From the NCBI RefSeq assembly GCF_003143775.1, contig NZ_QFRJ01000004.1:124001-188000 (forward strand): a stretch of DNA of 64,000 bases. The letters are read 5' to 3'. This DNA is from Brumimicrobium oceani. GTDB lineage: Bacteria; Bacteroidota; Bacteroidia; Flavobacteriales_D; Crocinitomicaceae. This document shows positions 1 through 9,092 of this stretch, one piece after another. Made by a program: the position numbers and the translations under genes. Position 1 is the first letter of the stretch. The number at the start of each line of letters is the position of its first letter. The notes below the pieces were generated by a model. The model ran no database searches. It saw only the letters and a list, made by a program, of their open reading frames with translations, and was not told the DNA's origin.

Positions 1-74
1 GACGCACAAGGTGTACGAAGGTTTTGCTATTCTTTGCTACTCTTTACACATCGATATCAAGACTGCACTCCTAC

Positions 75-1415
75 TTAAAATCCAAAATACCAACTGGCAA
101 TGCTAAAGTAAATAATTACCCCACTAATATCGGCTATTGAAGTAATCAAAGGGGCGCTTGCTGTTGCAGGATCTAGTTTTAGTTTGGTGAATACAAAAGG
201 AAGTAGCAATCCAACTGTGCTCCCCATAAGAACGGTTAAGGTCATTGTTAGGGCAACTACAACAATCACTTCCGGAGCTCGAAAACTAGCTACTAAAGCA
301 ACTCCTGCGGCCATTGTGAGCCCTAGGAATAATGAAACAACCAACTCTTTCCCTATTAATTTGTACCAATCAGACATTTTAACATCTCCCATGGCTAGCG
401 ATCGAATCATTAGGGTTGCAGTTTGAGAACCTGCATTTCCGCCACTATCAATGAGTAATGGAAGAAAGAAAACCAATGCGACAACCGATTGAATGACATT
501 TTCGAAACTTTCTAATACTGCTCCTGAGAAAAGATTCATAAACACCAAAGCCAATAACCAAAAGACACGGTTTTTATACAAATCAAAAATCCTTGCTTTC
601 AAGGGATTTGTGACAGAGCTTTGCATGGCACCGAATTTATGGAAATCCTCTGAGCTTTCTGCATCGGCAATATCCATGATATCATCAAAAGTTACAATAC
701 CAATAAGCACCCCTTCTTCACTCACAACAGGCAATGCTACCCTATCATAATTTTTAAACATCTTTATGGCTTCTTCTTGATCATCGGTTGCATTCAAGGC
801 AACAAATTGATGATTAATTAAATTATTTACTGCTTGATTTGGATCTGCCAAAAGCAATTCCTTTATTCTTAAATCATCGAGTAATTTCCAATTTTCGTCA
901 ACGATATAAATTACGTTTAATGTTTCTGAATCGTGACCGTATTGACGAATATGCTGAAAAGTATCAATTACGGTGAACTCTGGCTGAACAGCAACATATT
1001 CGGTCGTCATTAATCGACCTATACTGTCCTTGGGATAACCCAAAAGCTGATTGGTAATTGCTCTTTGTTCTGGCGAAAGATATTGGATGAGTTTCTGTGC
1101 AACTTCTCCTGGAAGCTCCGCTAAAAAAGCAGTTCTATCATCGGGTTCTATATCATTAAGAAGTCGCGCTATTTTTGAAGCATTTTCTGCTAAGCCTTCA
1201 ATTATTTCTTGTCGCTTATCTTGAGAAAGCCTTTTAAAAACATCTTTGGTTTGTTCGTTGTCCAGTAATCTAAAAATGATAATCTTGTCGCGTTCTGCGA
1301 GCTCCTCAAGAAGTTCAGCAACATCATAAGGCTCAATTCGCCCGACTTCTTTTTTTAGTGCTTTCCATTTACCCTCTTTAATCAAGTCGATTAAGCGTGT
1401 TTTTATTTCATTCAT
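75..1415 (-). CDS. mgtE: Magnesium transporter MgtE
   Basis: Inner-membrane Mg2+ channel of the MgtE family. The product is about 446 residues. The N-terminal 120 residues are the helical MgtE_N domain, rich in charged LLEEL/LLDNE-type helices. Residues about 130-250 are a CBS pair beginning at IGRLMTTEYVAV, the Mg2+-sensing gate. The last 160 residues are hydrophobic, with the conserved DSGGNAGSQ motif that lines the pore. Length matches the family. An ATG nine codons further upstream (1442) is in frame, but I chose the internal ATG at 1415 because MNEIKTRL begins the usual MgtE_N helix. It is monocistronic as seen here; the next gene upstream, yggS, is about 165 bases away. MgtE proteins can also carry other divalent ions, so Mg2+ specificity is inferred from the family. 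Confidence 0.93.
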   Translation of the reverse strand: MNEIKTRLIDLIKEGKWKALKKEVGRIEPYDVAELLEELAERDKIIIFRLLDNEQTKDVFKRLSQDKRQEIIEGLAENASKIARLLNDIEPDDRTAFLAELPGEVAQKLIQYLSPEQRAITNQLLGYPKDSIGRLMTTEYVAVQPEFTVIDTFQHIRQYGHDSETLNVIYIVDENWKLLDDLRIKELLLADPNQAVNNLINHQFVALNATDDQEEAIKMFKNYDRVALPVVSEEGVLIGIVTFDDIMDIADAESSEDFHKFGAMQSSVTNPLKARIFDLYKNRVFWLLALVFMNLFSGAVLESFENVIQSVVALVFFLPLLIDSGGNAGSQTATLMIRSLAMGDVKMSDWYKLIGKELVVSLFLGLTMAAGVALVASFRAPEVIVVVALTMTLTVLMGSTVGLLLPFVFTKLKLDPATASAPLITSIADISGVIIYFSIASWYFGF

Positions 1416-1581
1416 CTTGGTCAACTTTAAAATGCACACCAATAACAGGAAAATTTAATTGGTTCACAACAGATACAAGAAGAATAGCTGCTTTAAAAAC
1501 TAATCAACATGAAAATAAAAATCTATAAAAATTTAAGAATACCATCTTATTTATGGAGATTAGGTCTGTATAAGGCCCCCC

Positions 1582-2310
1582 CTATTTACCTTCATTCCAA
1601 TAGTAACTATCGGGATAGATGCGTTCACCAAAAATTGCTGTCCCCACTCTTATAATTGTTGCTCCTTCTTGTATTGCAATTTCTAAATCACCGCTCATTC
1701 CCATTGAGAGTTCTTTCAAATCCACATTTGGAAGTTGCAGAGCCGTCGCTTCTTCTTGAATACTTTTCAAGAGTTTAAAACATTTTCTCACCTTTTCTGG
1801 CTCAGAACTGAACAATCCGATAGTCATTAAACCCTTGATATGAATATTATTGAATTTTGAAACCTTTTTAATTAAATCAAGAGCGTTTTCTGGAGCAACA
1901 CCAAACTTACTTTCTTCATAAGAAGTGTTTACTTGAACATAAATATCAATTTCCTTTTTCTCAAATTTCAATCTTTGATACAGCTTCTCTGCCAATTCAT
2001 AGCGATCTATGGATTGGATACAAGTTACCCACTTCAAGACTTCCTTTATCTTATTGCTTTGAAGATGTCCAATAAAATGAACTTCCGGATTCATTTGTGC
2101 AATTGCAGTACATTTTTGGGTTAACTCCTGCACTTTATTCTCTCCTATCAAGTTTTCACCTTGTTCCAGGGCAAAGAGAATTTTGTCAGAATCAACAGTT
2201 TTAGTGGCCAAAAGTAAGCGCACCTCACTTATGTCTCTGTTTGATTTTTCACAAGCATTTGAAATTCTGCTGTGAATTGTTTGAAGATTTTCTATAATAT
2301 GTCTAGACAT
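1582..2310 (-). CDS. yggS: YggS family pyridoxal phosphate homeostasis protein
   Basis: A 242-residue member of the PLP-binding YggS/PROSC family, a single-domain TIM barrel that buffers pyridoxal phosphate and affects amino-acid balance. The PLP lysine is K37 in LLLATKTVD. The family motif HFIGHLQSNK lies at residues 78-87. The C-terminal signature runs from LSMGMSGDLE to RVGTAIFGER. Length is typical. It stands alone on the minus strand. A possible -7 element, TAACTTTG on the minus strand (2330-2337), lies 20 bases upstream of the ATG; the nearest TTG is 23 bases further, so the promoter is only suggestive. Confidence 0.93.
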   Translation of the reverse strand: MSRHIIENLQTIHSRISNACEKSNRDISEVRLLLATKTVDSDKILFALEQGENLIGENKVQELTQKCTAIAQMNPEVHFIGHLQSNKIKEVLKWVTCIQSIDRYELAEKLYQRLKFEKKEIDIYVQVNTSYEESKFGVAPENALDLIKKVSKFNNIHIKGLMTIGLFSSEPEKVRKCFKLLKSIQEEATALQLPNVDLKELSMGMSGDLEIAIQEGATIIRVGTAIFGERIYPDSYYWNEGK

Positions 2311-2359
2311 AACTCTTAACTTATGGTAGCAAAGTTAAACAAGTTTACTTCATAGAAAA

Positions 2360-3286
2360 TCAATTGTATTTATCGAAATAGGCATATCTCCTCAACTCTA
2401 AAACCTTAATAAAATCCATGGAAATATGCTGAACTAAGACATCATCAATAAGAATAGATTCCTCGTCATACAAGACTTGATATTGCATAATATATTCTCC
2501 ATTTTTAAATTCTTCTTTCTTGACAAGATTTCCGTATTTATCGTATTCATACACAAAGGTTTTGCTTTGCGAACCAGAAATATTAGAATGAATAGCGATA
2601 CTGTCCACTTGATTGCGCTGGTTATAGAAAAATTGCGTTGTTTTACTCCCATGCATTCGGTTCATATTTACAACTTCTTCTATTGCCAAACCTTTATTAT
2701 TGAAACGTGTTAAAACGCTTTTATAAGGCTGATTGCTTGTTGTATAGTATGTTCTTTTTTGCATATTCTCAAAATCCTCATAAGTTGATTTTTCCGATGA
2801 AACGATAAAGCGCTCACCCAAAATAAAGTCTGGCGACTTAATGGGAAAAGAAGAAAGTTCTCTGCGAAACTCTTCGTTGATTACCCTTCCTTTCTCATCG
2901 TATTTATAAAAGTAGGCGTAATTACCAAAAGCATCACGCTGCCGAATTGCAGTAATATTACCTTGCTCATCGTAGTCGTAAAAGGTAACCAAAGTATCGG
3001 CCTCCTTCGTTAATTCAACACTTTCAATTTGCTTTATAAGCTGTCCTTTTCGGTTAAAGAAATAAGATTTGAAATACTCCGTTTCTCTTGGTTTGTCCCC
3101 TAATTTATAATGAATTTCGGAACCTGAAATGGACCGAATCTTCTTTTCTCCAATTAACTTTTCATTGAAGTAGGGTCTATTGGTAAAAACCTTTCCATTT
3201 GCGTTATCTATTAATTGTGCATTAACATGAGTACCGCAAAAAAGTACGAGTAAAAATATAGCTGTTTTGGAAATATAACTTTTCAT
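2360..3286 (-). CDS. Secreted YD-repeat-like (RHS-type) protein, function unknown
   Basis: A 308-residue exported protein with a Sec signal peptide: a hydrophobic stretch at residues 8-20 and a likely signal peptidase I site after VNA near residue 23. The mature part contains several YD/RHS-like units recognisable by tyrosine-aspartate-glycine spacing, such as YDYDEQGNITAI, YKYDEKGRVI, FNNKGLAIEE and YEYDKYGNLV. Such units form beta-strands that bind carbohydrate or wrap into shells in larger Rhs proteins. Here there are only about five and no toxin domain, so it is a small periplasmic or surface beta-repeat protein. No sorting domain is visible at the C terminus and no functional partner is evident. 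I do not recognise a specific family beyond the repeat type. Confidence 0.7.
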   Translation of the reverse strand: MKSYISKTAIFLLVLFCGTHVNAQLIDNANGKVFTNRPYFNEKLIGEKKIRSISGSEIHYKLGDKPRETEYFKSYFFNRKGQLIKQIESVELTKEADTLVTFYDYDEQGNITAIRQRDAFGNYAYFYKYDEKGRVINEEFRRELSSFPIKSPDFILGERFIVSSEKSTYEDFENMQKRTYYTTSNQPYKSVLTRFNNKGLAIEEVVNMNRMHGSKTTQFFYNQRNQVDSIAIHSNISGSQSKTFVYEYDKYGNLVKKEEFKNGEYIMQYQVLYDEESILIDDVLVQHISMDFIKVLELRRYAYFDKYN

Positions 3287-3486
3287 ACTTCAGATTATTA
3301 ATTTTGGTTCAGGTAATAAAACTTGTTTTCGATCTTCGGGTGAATCAGTCTAGGCTAGCTTTTATTGTGTTAGACAAAACCATCCGGTAAAACTCTCTAC
3401 AATGTTGTATTAAAAGACTAAAGGTAATGAAAAACAAGTTATTAATCAAAACAACAAGAAAGGTGGGCTCTAAATGGATATAAACA

Positions 3487-3530
3487 AACCAAAAAAAAGA
3501 CCTCTACCAATTTACAGCAGAGGTCTTCAT
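3487..3530 (-). terminator. Rho-independent terminator after yqeY
   Basis: On the minus strand, an 8-bp stem AGACCTCT/AGAGGTCT (3498-3505 with 3519-3526) is followed by a run of U from the A tract at 3491-3498. It lies about 30 bases past the yqeY stop and marks the end of the dcw cluster. Confidence 0.85.
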
Positions 3531-3557
3531 AACCGATTTATATTAACAAGTAATTGG

Positions 3558-4004
3558 CTATTTATTCAACTCTTCTTTCACTAATGTTGAGATCATTTTA
3601 CCATCTGCTTTTCCTGCAAGTGATTTTGAAAGTGGCCCCATTACCTTCCCCATATCTTGAGGACCAGTAGCGCCCACTTTTTCAATTTGTTCAATTACTA
3701 AAGCCCTCACTTCTTCTTCAGCCATCATTTTCGGCATGTATTCTTCAATGATTTTCGCTTCGAACAATTCGGTTTCAGCTAAATCCTCTCTTCCTTGCTC
3801 AACATAAACATTGTACGAATCCATACGCTGTTTATGTAGCTTTATGATGACCTTATTCTCTTTCGCTTCGTCTAACTCTCCTTGTCCAGAAGTAGCCTCG
3901 TTTAAAAGTTTTGCTTTGATATCACGCAACGCTCCCAATTTCTCTTTGTCCTTGGCGCGCATTGCGACTTTCATATCTTGATTAATCTTTTCCGTTAAAG
4001 TCAT
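3558..4004 (-). CDS. GatB/YqeY domain protein
   Basis: A 148-residue YqeY protein. The fold is related to the tail domain of the GatB subunit of tRNA-dependent amidotransferase, and the stand-alone form has been suggested to act in tRNA metabolism, but its role is unsettled. The sequence shows the expected helical N-terminal half (LTEKINQDMKVAMRAKDK then LGALRDIKAKL) and the conserved QMGKVMGPL-like motif near the C terminus, here PQDMGKVMGPLSKSLAGK, ending with KADGKMISTLVKEEL. Its start codon is 10 bases after the ftsZ stop, so it is the last gene of the division operon, an arrangement common in Bacteroidota. A terminator follows. Confidence 0.93.
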   Translation of the reverse strand: MTLTEKINQDMKVAMRAKDKEKLGALRDIKAKLLNEATSGQGELDEAKENKVIIKLHKQRMDSYNVYVEQGREDLAETELFEAKIIEEYMPKMMAEEEVRALVIEQIEKVGATGPQDMGKVMGPLSKSLAGKADGKMISTLVKEELNK

Positions 4005-4014
4005 TGTTCTATTA

Positions 4015-5637
4015 TTAGTCTACGTTATCGTGTAAGAATGAATTTGTACCGCGAAGTGTTGTGTTATTATCGCTATTCTTTGGATCAGAAACTTCGTATC
4101 TTGAAGCAGTATCTCTAGAAGAACTTACAGTATCATCTAAATTAATTTTTCTTCTTTTGAAAGCTGGCTCACGCTCTAATTCGCTCAAACCTTCAGCACT
4201 ATTTAAGTGTGAAGTATAGTTGCGAATGCGCTCCAAACGCTCCTGAGTTCTTCTTTGTTGTTCTTCTTGTGTAATCTCATGAGAGGTAACATTTCCTTCA
4301 AAAGAAGTTTCCTCATCCATTTCATCATCCAAGAAAAAACGTTTAACTTCTTCTTTTTTCTCTGCTGTTTCACTAGTGTTTTTCACCTCTTTGCTTTCTT
4401 CAGAGTTTTGATCAGAAGAATTTGTAGTACTTGATGGTGTAGAAGAAGTTGGTGTTGGAACAACTGTTTTCACTTCCCAGTTCATGGTTGGCGCCGCTGG
4501 TTCTTCCACTTTATCAACAGCTTCATCCTCTTTAGACTTAATATATGGTTCTTCAACCTTTGGCTCCTTGTATTGGTTCTGCGCAATTGCAGAAGTCAAA
4601 GGAGTTGAAATCTCTTTTTTACTTTCCTCCTCTAGTACTTGAACTTTTTTTTCAGGTGCTTTTTCAAAACCAGTTACTGGAGAGTGATTAAATCCTGTAG
4701 CAATAATAGTAACACTCAACGACTCACCTAATGTTTCATCGTAGCCATGTCCCCAAATCACATCTGCAGTAGAACCTGCTTCATCTTGAATGTAATCTGT
4801 GATGTCGGAAATCTCGTCCATCAATACTTCTTTTGCACCATAAGTGATGTTCAACAATACGTACTCTGCTCCAGAGATATCGTTATCGTTCAATAATGGA
4901 GAAGATAATGCAGACTGAACCGCTTCCATTGCTCTGTTATCACCTTCAGCAACAGCAGAACCCATAACAGCAACTCCACTGTCTTTCATTACGGTGTTCA
5001 CATCATTGAAATCTACGTTGATAGCACCTGTAACAGAAATCACATCAGCAATTCCTTTTGCGGCAGTTGCCAAAACATCATCGGCCTGAGCAAATGCATT
5101 TCCTAATGTTAAGTTTCCTGAGATTTCACGCAATCTTTCGTTGTTGATTACCAATAAAGTATCAACAGATTGGCGCATTGTTTCTAGTCCTTCCTCTGCT
5201 TGCTGGCGACGTTTTCTTCCTTCAAAATTGAAAGGAACGGTTACGATACCTACAGTTAAGATTCCTAATTCTCTTGCTACTTTTGCAATAACAGGCGCTG
5301 CACCAGTTCCGGTTCCACCACCCATTCCTGCTGTAACAAAAACCATTTTGGTATTGTTTGAGAGTAGTTCTCTAATGTCATCAATATTTTCAATTGCTGC
5401 ATTCATTCCTATTTCTGGAATAGAACCAGCCCCTCTTCCTTCTGTTAATGATGGTCCAAGTTGAATTTTATAAGGTACAGGGGAAATATCGAGTGCCTGA
5501 CGATCAGTGTTACAAACAATGAAGTCTACTCCATCAAAACCCTGGTTATACATGTGATTCACCGCGTTGCTTCCTCCACCACCAACACCAATTACTTTGA
5601 TGATTGACGAGTGATCTTTTGGGATATCAAATTCCAT
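4015..5637 (-). CDS. ftsZ: Cell division GTPase FtsZ
   Basis: Tubulin-like GTPase that forms the division ring on the inner face of the cytoplasmic membrane. Visible features are the glycine loop GVGGGGSNAVNHM (residues 17-29), the tubulin signature GMGGGTGTGAAP (104-115) and the T7-loop region with NVDFNDV near 207. The GTPase core ends near residue 320. It is followed by an unusually long, low-complexity acidic and Ser/Thr-rich linker of about 190 residues, then a short conserved tail ending NSFLHDNVD, the likely peptide that binds FtsA. At 540 residues it is much longer than E. coli FtsZ (383), which is normal for this phylum. It follows ftsA by about 30 bases. Confidence 0.98.
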   Translation of the reverse strand: MEFDIPKDHSSIIKVIGVGGGGSNAVNHMYNQGFDGVDFIVCNTDRQALDISPVPYKIQLGPSLTEGRGAGSIPEIGMNAAIENIDDIRELLSNNTKMVFVTAGMGGGTGTGAAPVIAKVARELGILTVGIVTVPFNFEGRKRRQQAEEGLETMRQSVDTLLVINNERLREISGNLTLGNAFAQADDVLATAAKGIADVISVTGAINVDFNDVNTVMKDSGVAVMGSAVAEGDNRAMEAVQSALSSPLLNDNDISGAEYVLLNITYGAKEVLMDEISDITDYIQDEAGSTADVIWGHGYDETLGESLSVTIIATGFNHSPVTGFEKAPEKKVQVLEEESKKEISTPLTSAIAQNQYKEPKVEEPYIKSKEDEAVDKVEEPAAPTMNWEVKTVVPTPTSSTPSSTTNSSDQNSEESKEVKNTSETAEKKEEVKRFFLDDEMDEETSFEGNVTSHEITQEEQQRRTQERLERIRNYTSHLNSAEGLSELEREPAFKRRKINLDDTVSSSRDTASRYEVSDPKNSDNNTTLRGTNSFLHDNVD

Positions 5638-5666
5638 ATTATTTATTTTTATCGGTTGCTAATTAA

Positions 5667-6938
5667 TTATTCTACATCTTCTTCAAACCAGCTTTTCCCT
5701 TTTTCTAGGAGCTTATCGAAGAATGATCCTTTTGTTTTTTTCGAATGACCTTTGACCGCTGCAATAGAGCGTTTGTTGCGTTCATTCGATTCAAAACCTT
5801 TCAATACAAGCCCAACACCTGTTGCGTACATTGGACTCGTTAATTCTTCTTTGGTAGCAGATTGTCCTAAGTGCTCGTTAGGATAACCGATACGAGAATT
5901 CATTCCCGTAACGTATTCAAACAGTTGATTAATATTGTTTAATTCTGCTCCACCACCTGTTACAACAATTCCACCAATGAGTCTTTTCTCATATCCTGAA
6001 TTTTTAATTTCGTAATAGACGTGTTCAATAATTTCTTCCATTCGCGCCTGAATAATTCCAGACAAGCTTTTAATGGATATTTCTTTTGGCTCTCTTCCTC
6101 TTAATCCCGGAATACAGACCACCTCATTTTCTTGACTTTCGCTGGCCAATGCACTACCAAACTTCACTTTTAAAGATTCTGCTTGGCGTTGTAAAATTGT
6201 GCATCCTTCTTTGATGTCATCTGTAATTACATTTCCTCCAAAAGGAATAACTGCAGTATGACGAATGATTCCTCCATGGAAAATTGCGATATCCGTTGTT
6301 CCACCGCCAATATCAACTAAAACCACACCTGCTTCTCTTTCTTCATCGGAAAGAACAGCTGCTGCACTCGCCAAAGGCTCCAAAATCGTTTCGTCTACTT
6401 CAAGATCGGCTTTGTGAATACACTTTTGAATATTTTTTGCCGCCGCAATTCTACCTGCGATAATGTGAAAATTAGCTTCCATTCGAACGCCAGACATTCC
6501 AATTGGATCGATAATTCCTTGTTCCCCATCAACAATATATTCTTGAGGAAGTACGTGAATAATTTCTTCACCTGGCTCCATCACTAACTTGTACATGTCG
6601 TCAATCAACGCATCAATATCCGCTTGCGATATTTCTTCATGCGTTGAATTACGGGTGTAGATTCCGCGGTGTTGTAAACTTTTAATGTGCTGTCCAGCGA
6701 TTCCAACATTCACCAAACCAATTGTCAACTCACCTTCCACCTGCTCTTGTGCTTGGTTTACAGCTTCTCTAATTGAATTAACTGTTTTTTCAATATTGGA
6801 AACCATTCCACGTGTTACACCGTGCGATTCAGTTTTTCCCATAGAAAGGATTTCAATCTTACCATGTTCATTTTTACGTCCAACAAAACAAGCTATTTTT
6901 GTTGTTCCAATATCAATTCCTACAATTATTTCTGACAT
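5667..6938 (-). CDS. ftsA: Cell division protein FtsA
   Basis: Actin-like ATPase that tethers FtsZ to the membrane. The phosphate-1 motif GIDIGTTKIACFVG lies at residues 7-20, and the phosphate-2 motif VDIGGGTTDIAIFHGG is present near residue 210. The adenosine motif is VVTGGGAEL near 325. The C terminus has an amphipathic helix, FFDKLLEKGKSWFEE, the expected membrane-targeting sequence, followed by a short acidic end. At 423 residues it matches the family. It sits between ftsQ (one base away) and ftsZ. Confidence 0.97.
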   Translation of the reverse strand: MSEIIVGIDIGTTKIACFVGRKNEHGKIEILSMGKTESHGVTRGMVSNIEKTVNSIREAVNQAQEQVEGELTIGLVNVGIAGQHIKSLQHRGIYTRNSTHEEISQADIDALIDDMYKLVMEPGEEIIHVLPQEYIVDGEQGIIDPIGMSGVRMEANFHIIAGRIAAAKNIQKCIHKADLEVDETILEPLASAAAVLSDEEREAGVVLVDIGGGTTDIAIFHGGIIRHTAVIPFGGNVITDDIKEGCTILQRQAESLKVKFGSALASESQENEVVCIPGLRGREPKEISIKSLSGIIQARMEEIIEHVYYEIKNSGYEKRLIGGIVVTGGGAELNNINQLFEYVTGMNSRIGYPNEHLGQSATKEELTSPMYATGVGLVLKGFESNERNKRSIAAVKGHSKKTKGSFFDKLLEKGKSWFEEDVE

Positions 6939-6939
6939 C

Positions 6940-7737
6940 TTATTCTTTTTTCTTGGCTACAATTTGATCTTTAAATTTCAAATTGATTGATTCATATTTG
7001 CTCCATCCTTCGTAAGGAATCACTTCTTCATAAAAGGTGGTTAACTTTTTAAACTTGTCTGCAACCATCTCATCTGAATCTGCTGCTCCAAAAATGATTT
7101 TTTGTTCACCAACCCTTGGAATCATAACAAAACCGTCCTCTTTCGTGTAATGAACCTGAACAATTTGTGCATTATAAAAAGCATCATTACAAACATAGTT
7201 CGAAATACGATAGATTTGATCCATCTTACAGATAGTTTTCAAACTATCATTGTTAATTATTTGGTTGTAACCCAGCTTAGGACTAATGAGTTGTTCTAAA
7301 CCCGTGAAAGCAAGTATTTTTGGTTTAGCGTACGGTGAAAGGCGCATTAATTCATAATCATTATCAATATAAAAATCATCAACACCTTGGGCGATCAACC
7401 GCGCAATTGGTCTTCTTGTTTTTACGTCTATATGCCATTTATTGTCCAACTGAACATAAACATCAGCCGTTAAAACTTCATTCATTCCTTCCAAATAACC
7501 CTCTATTGCATCAATTTTTAGCTCTGATTTTTGCAAACTATCCCTAAACAAATGTAAAACACGCAATTCGTTCAACAACTCCTCTTCTGTTAACAAGGAA
7601 ATTCCATCCTGAACAGTTAATTCAATAATAGGTTTTTGCAAACGTTGATCGGCTATTTTTTCATTCGCCGCAATCAACAAAAAAACTGTTCCACCAAAGA
7701 TGAATACTAAAAGCGCTATTTTGAGGAATTTCATCAT
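6940..7737 (-). CDS. ftsQ: Cell division protein FtsQ
   Basis: Bitopic divisome protein of 265 residues with one membrane segment at residues 5-23 (FLKIALLVFIFGGTVFLLIA) and a periplasmic domain. The sequence is poorly conserved, as expected for FtsQ. The call rests on topology, a PIARLIAQG segment typical of Bacteroidota FtsQ, and position between murC and ftsA. The start ATG overlaps the murC stop by four bases, indicating translational coupling. FtsQ links early (FtsA/Z) and late (FtsL, FtsI, FtsW) division proteins. Confidence 0.9.
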   Translation of the reverse strand: MMKFLKIALLVFIFGGTVFLLIAANEKIADQRLQKPIIELTVQDGISLLTEEELLNELRVLHLFRDSLQKSELKIDAIEGYLEGMNEVLTADVYVQLDNKWHIDVKTRRPIARLIAQGVDDFYIDNDYELMRLSPYAKPKILAFTGLEQLISPKLGYNQIINNDSLKTICKMDQIYRISNYVCNDAFYNAQIVQVHYTKEDGFVMIPRVGEQKIIFGAADSDEMVADKFKKLTTFYEEVIPYEGWSKYESINLKFKDQIVAKKKE

Positions 7738-9092
7738 GAAAATAACTTCGCTATGGGTTCAACAAGTCTATCTATGTTTCCCGCTCCAACGGTTAATACC
7801 ACCCCTTTTTCTATCTCGGAAACGGCTTTTAAAGCATCATCTGGAGTTAAAACCCGTGACTTCGTAGTCATCATTTCTGATAATGCCTCACTTGTAATTC
7901 CTTCAATAGCTTCTTCTCTCGCCGGATAAATTGGCAATAGAACTACATTATCCGCCTTCCCCAACGCGTTAGCAAATTCTTGCATAAAATCTTGTGTTCG
8001 GGAGAATAAATGAGGCTGAAATACCACATGAATAGGCAAACCTTTATAAATTAATCGAACAGAATCTAACAAGCTATTTATGGCCGTTGGATGGTGAGCA
8101 TAATCGTCGATATAAATAAGATTTTCTTTTTGCGCGACTAATTCAAATCGGCGTTTAACACCTTTAAAACTTTCTAAAGCTGGCTGAATTTCTTCCATTT
8201 TAATTCCGATAGATTCACATAGCGCGATCACAGAGATGGCATTTTCGGCATTATGAATCCCTGGCAAACCAAGAATCACATTTTTGAAAATTTTGGTTGG
8301 CGTTTCCACCGTCATCATAAATTTCCCGTCTTCCATTCTAAGTCCGCTGCCTTTGTAGTCGGTTTGAACTGAAGTTTCAACACCGTAAGTTAACCTTGGT
8401 AAATCCTTACAAACATCAACGGAATGATGAACAACTAAAACCCCGGTTGGTGCAATTAAATGCCCGTATTCTTCAAAAGCTTGAACCAAGGCTTCTTTAC
8501 TTCTGTAGATATCTAAATGATCAGCATCTGTTGAAGTAATTATTGAGGAAAAAGGTTTTAGTTGATGGAAGCTTCTGTCGTATTCATCTGCTTCAACCAC
8601 CATTAATTGGCTAGAAGCCTCTATGAGCAAATTCGAATTAAAATTGGCGCTAATACCACCTAAAAAGGCGTTACATTTTTCCCCAGTAGAAGACAAAACA
8701 TGCGCAAGCAAGGTAGAAGTTGTTGTTTTACCGTGAGTTCCGGCAACGGCTAAAGTCTTAAATTCTGCAGTAATGCTCCCCAATACTTCTGCACGTTTTT
8801 GAATTGTAAAACCGTTCTCTCTAAAATATTTTAACTCTTTCAGATCTGAAGGAACTGCAGGTGTAACAACTACTAAAGTTGAGGAAGGATCTCCAACAAT
8901 TAGTTTTACTTCGTCTCCAAGATCATGATAATGAATGTCTATTCCTTCGTAATAAAGTTTCTTGGTTAAAGGAGTTTCGGTTTTGTCATATCCAACAACA
9001 CGGATTTCCTTTTGGTTAAAATAACGTGCAAGCGCAGACATTCCGATTCCTCCGATTCCAATAAAATAAATATTTGAATAATTTCGTGTCAT
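7734..9092 (-). CDS. murC: UDP-N-acetylmuramate--L-alanine ligase MurC
   Basis: Cytoplasmic ATP-dependent ligase that adds L-alanine to UDP-MurNAc, the first amino acid of the peptidoglycan stem. The N-terminal Rossmann part has the FIGIGGIGMSALA motif (residues 10-22). The ATP-binding P-loop is GTHGKTTT (118-125). The Mur central-domain motif is VVEADEYDRSF, and DDYAHHPTAI is the C-terminal MurC signature. Length is 452 residues, normal for the family. It shares one base with murG upstream and four with ftsQ downstream. Confidence 0.97.
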   Translation of the reverse strand: MTRNYSNIYFIGIGGIGMSALARYFNQKEIRVVGYDKTETPLTKKLYYEGIDIHYHDLGDEVKLIVGDPSSTLVVVTPAVPSDLKELKYFRENGFTIQKRAEVLGSITAEFKTLAVAGTHGKTTTSTLLAHVLSSTGEKCNAFLGGISANFNSNLLIEASSQLMVVEADEYDRSFHQLKPFSSIITSTDADHLDIYRSKEALVQAFEEYGHLIAPTGVLVVHHSVDVCKDLPRLTYGVETSVQTDYKGSGLRMEDGKFMMTVETPTKIFKNVILGLPGIHNAENAISVIALCESIGIKMEEIQPALESFKGVKRRFELVAQKENLIYIDDYAHHPTAINSLLDSVRLIYKGLPIHVVFQPHLFSRTQDFMQEFANALGKADNVVLLPIYPAREEAIEGITSEALSEMMTTKSRVLTPDDALKAVSEIEKGVVLTVGAGNIDRLVEPIAKLFS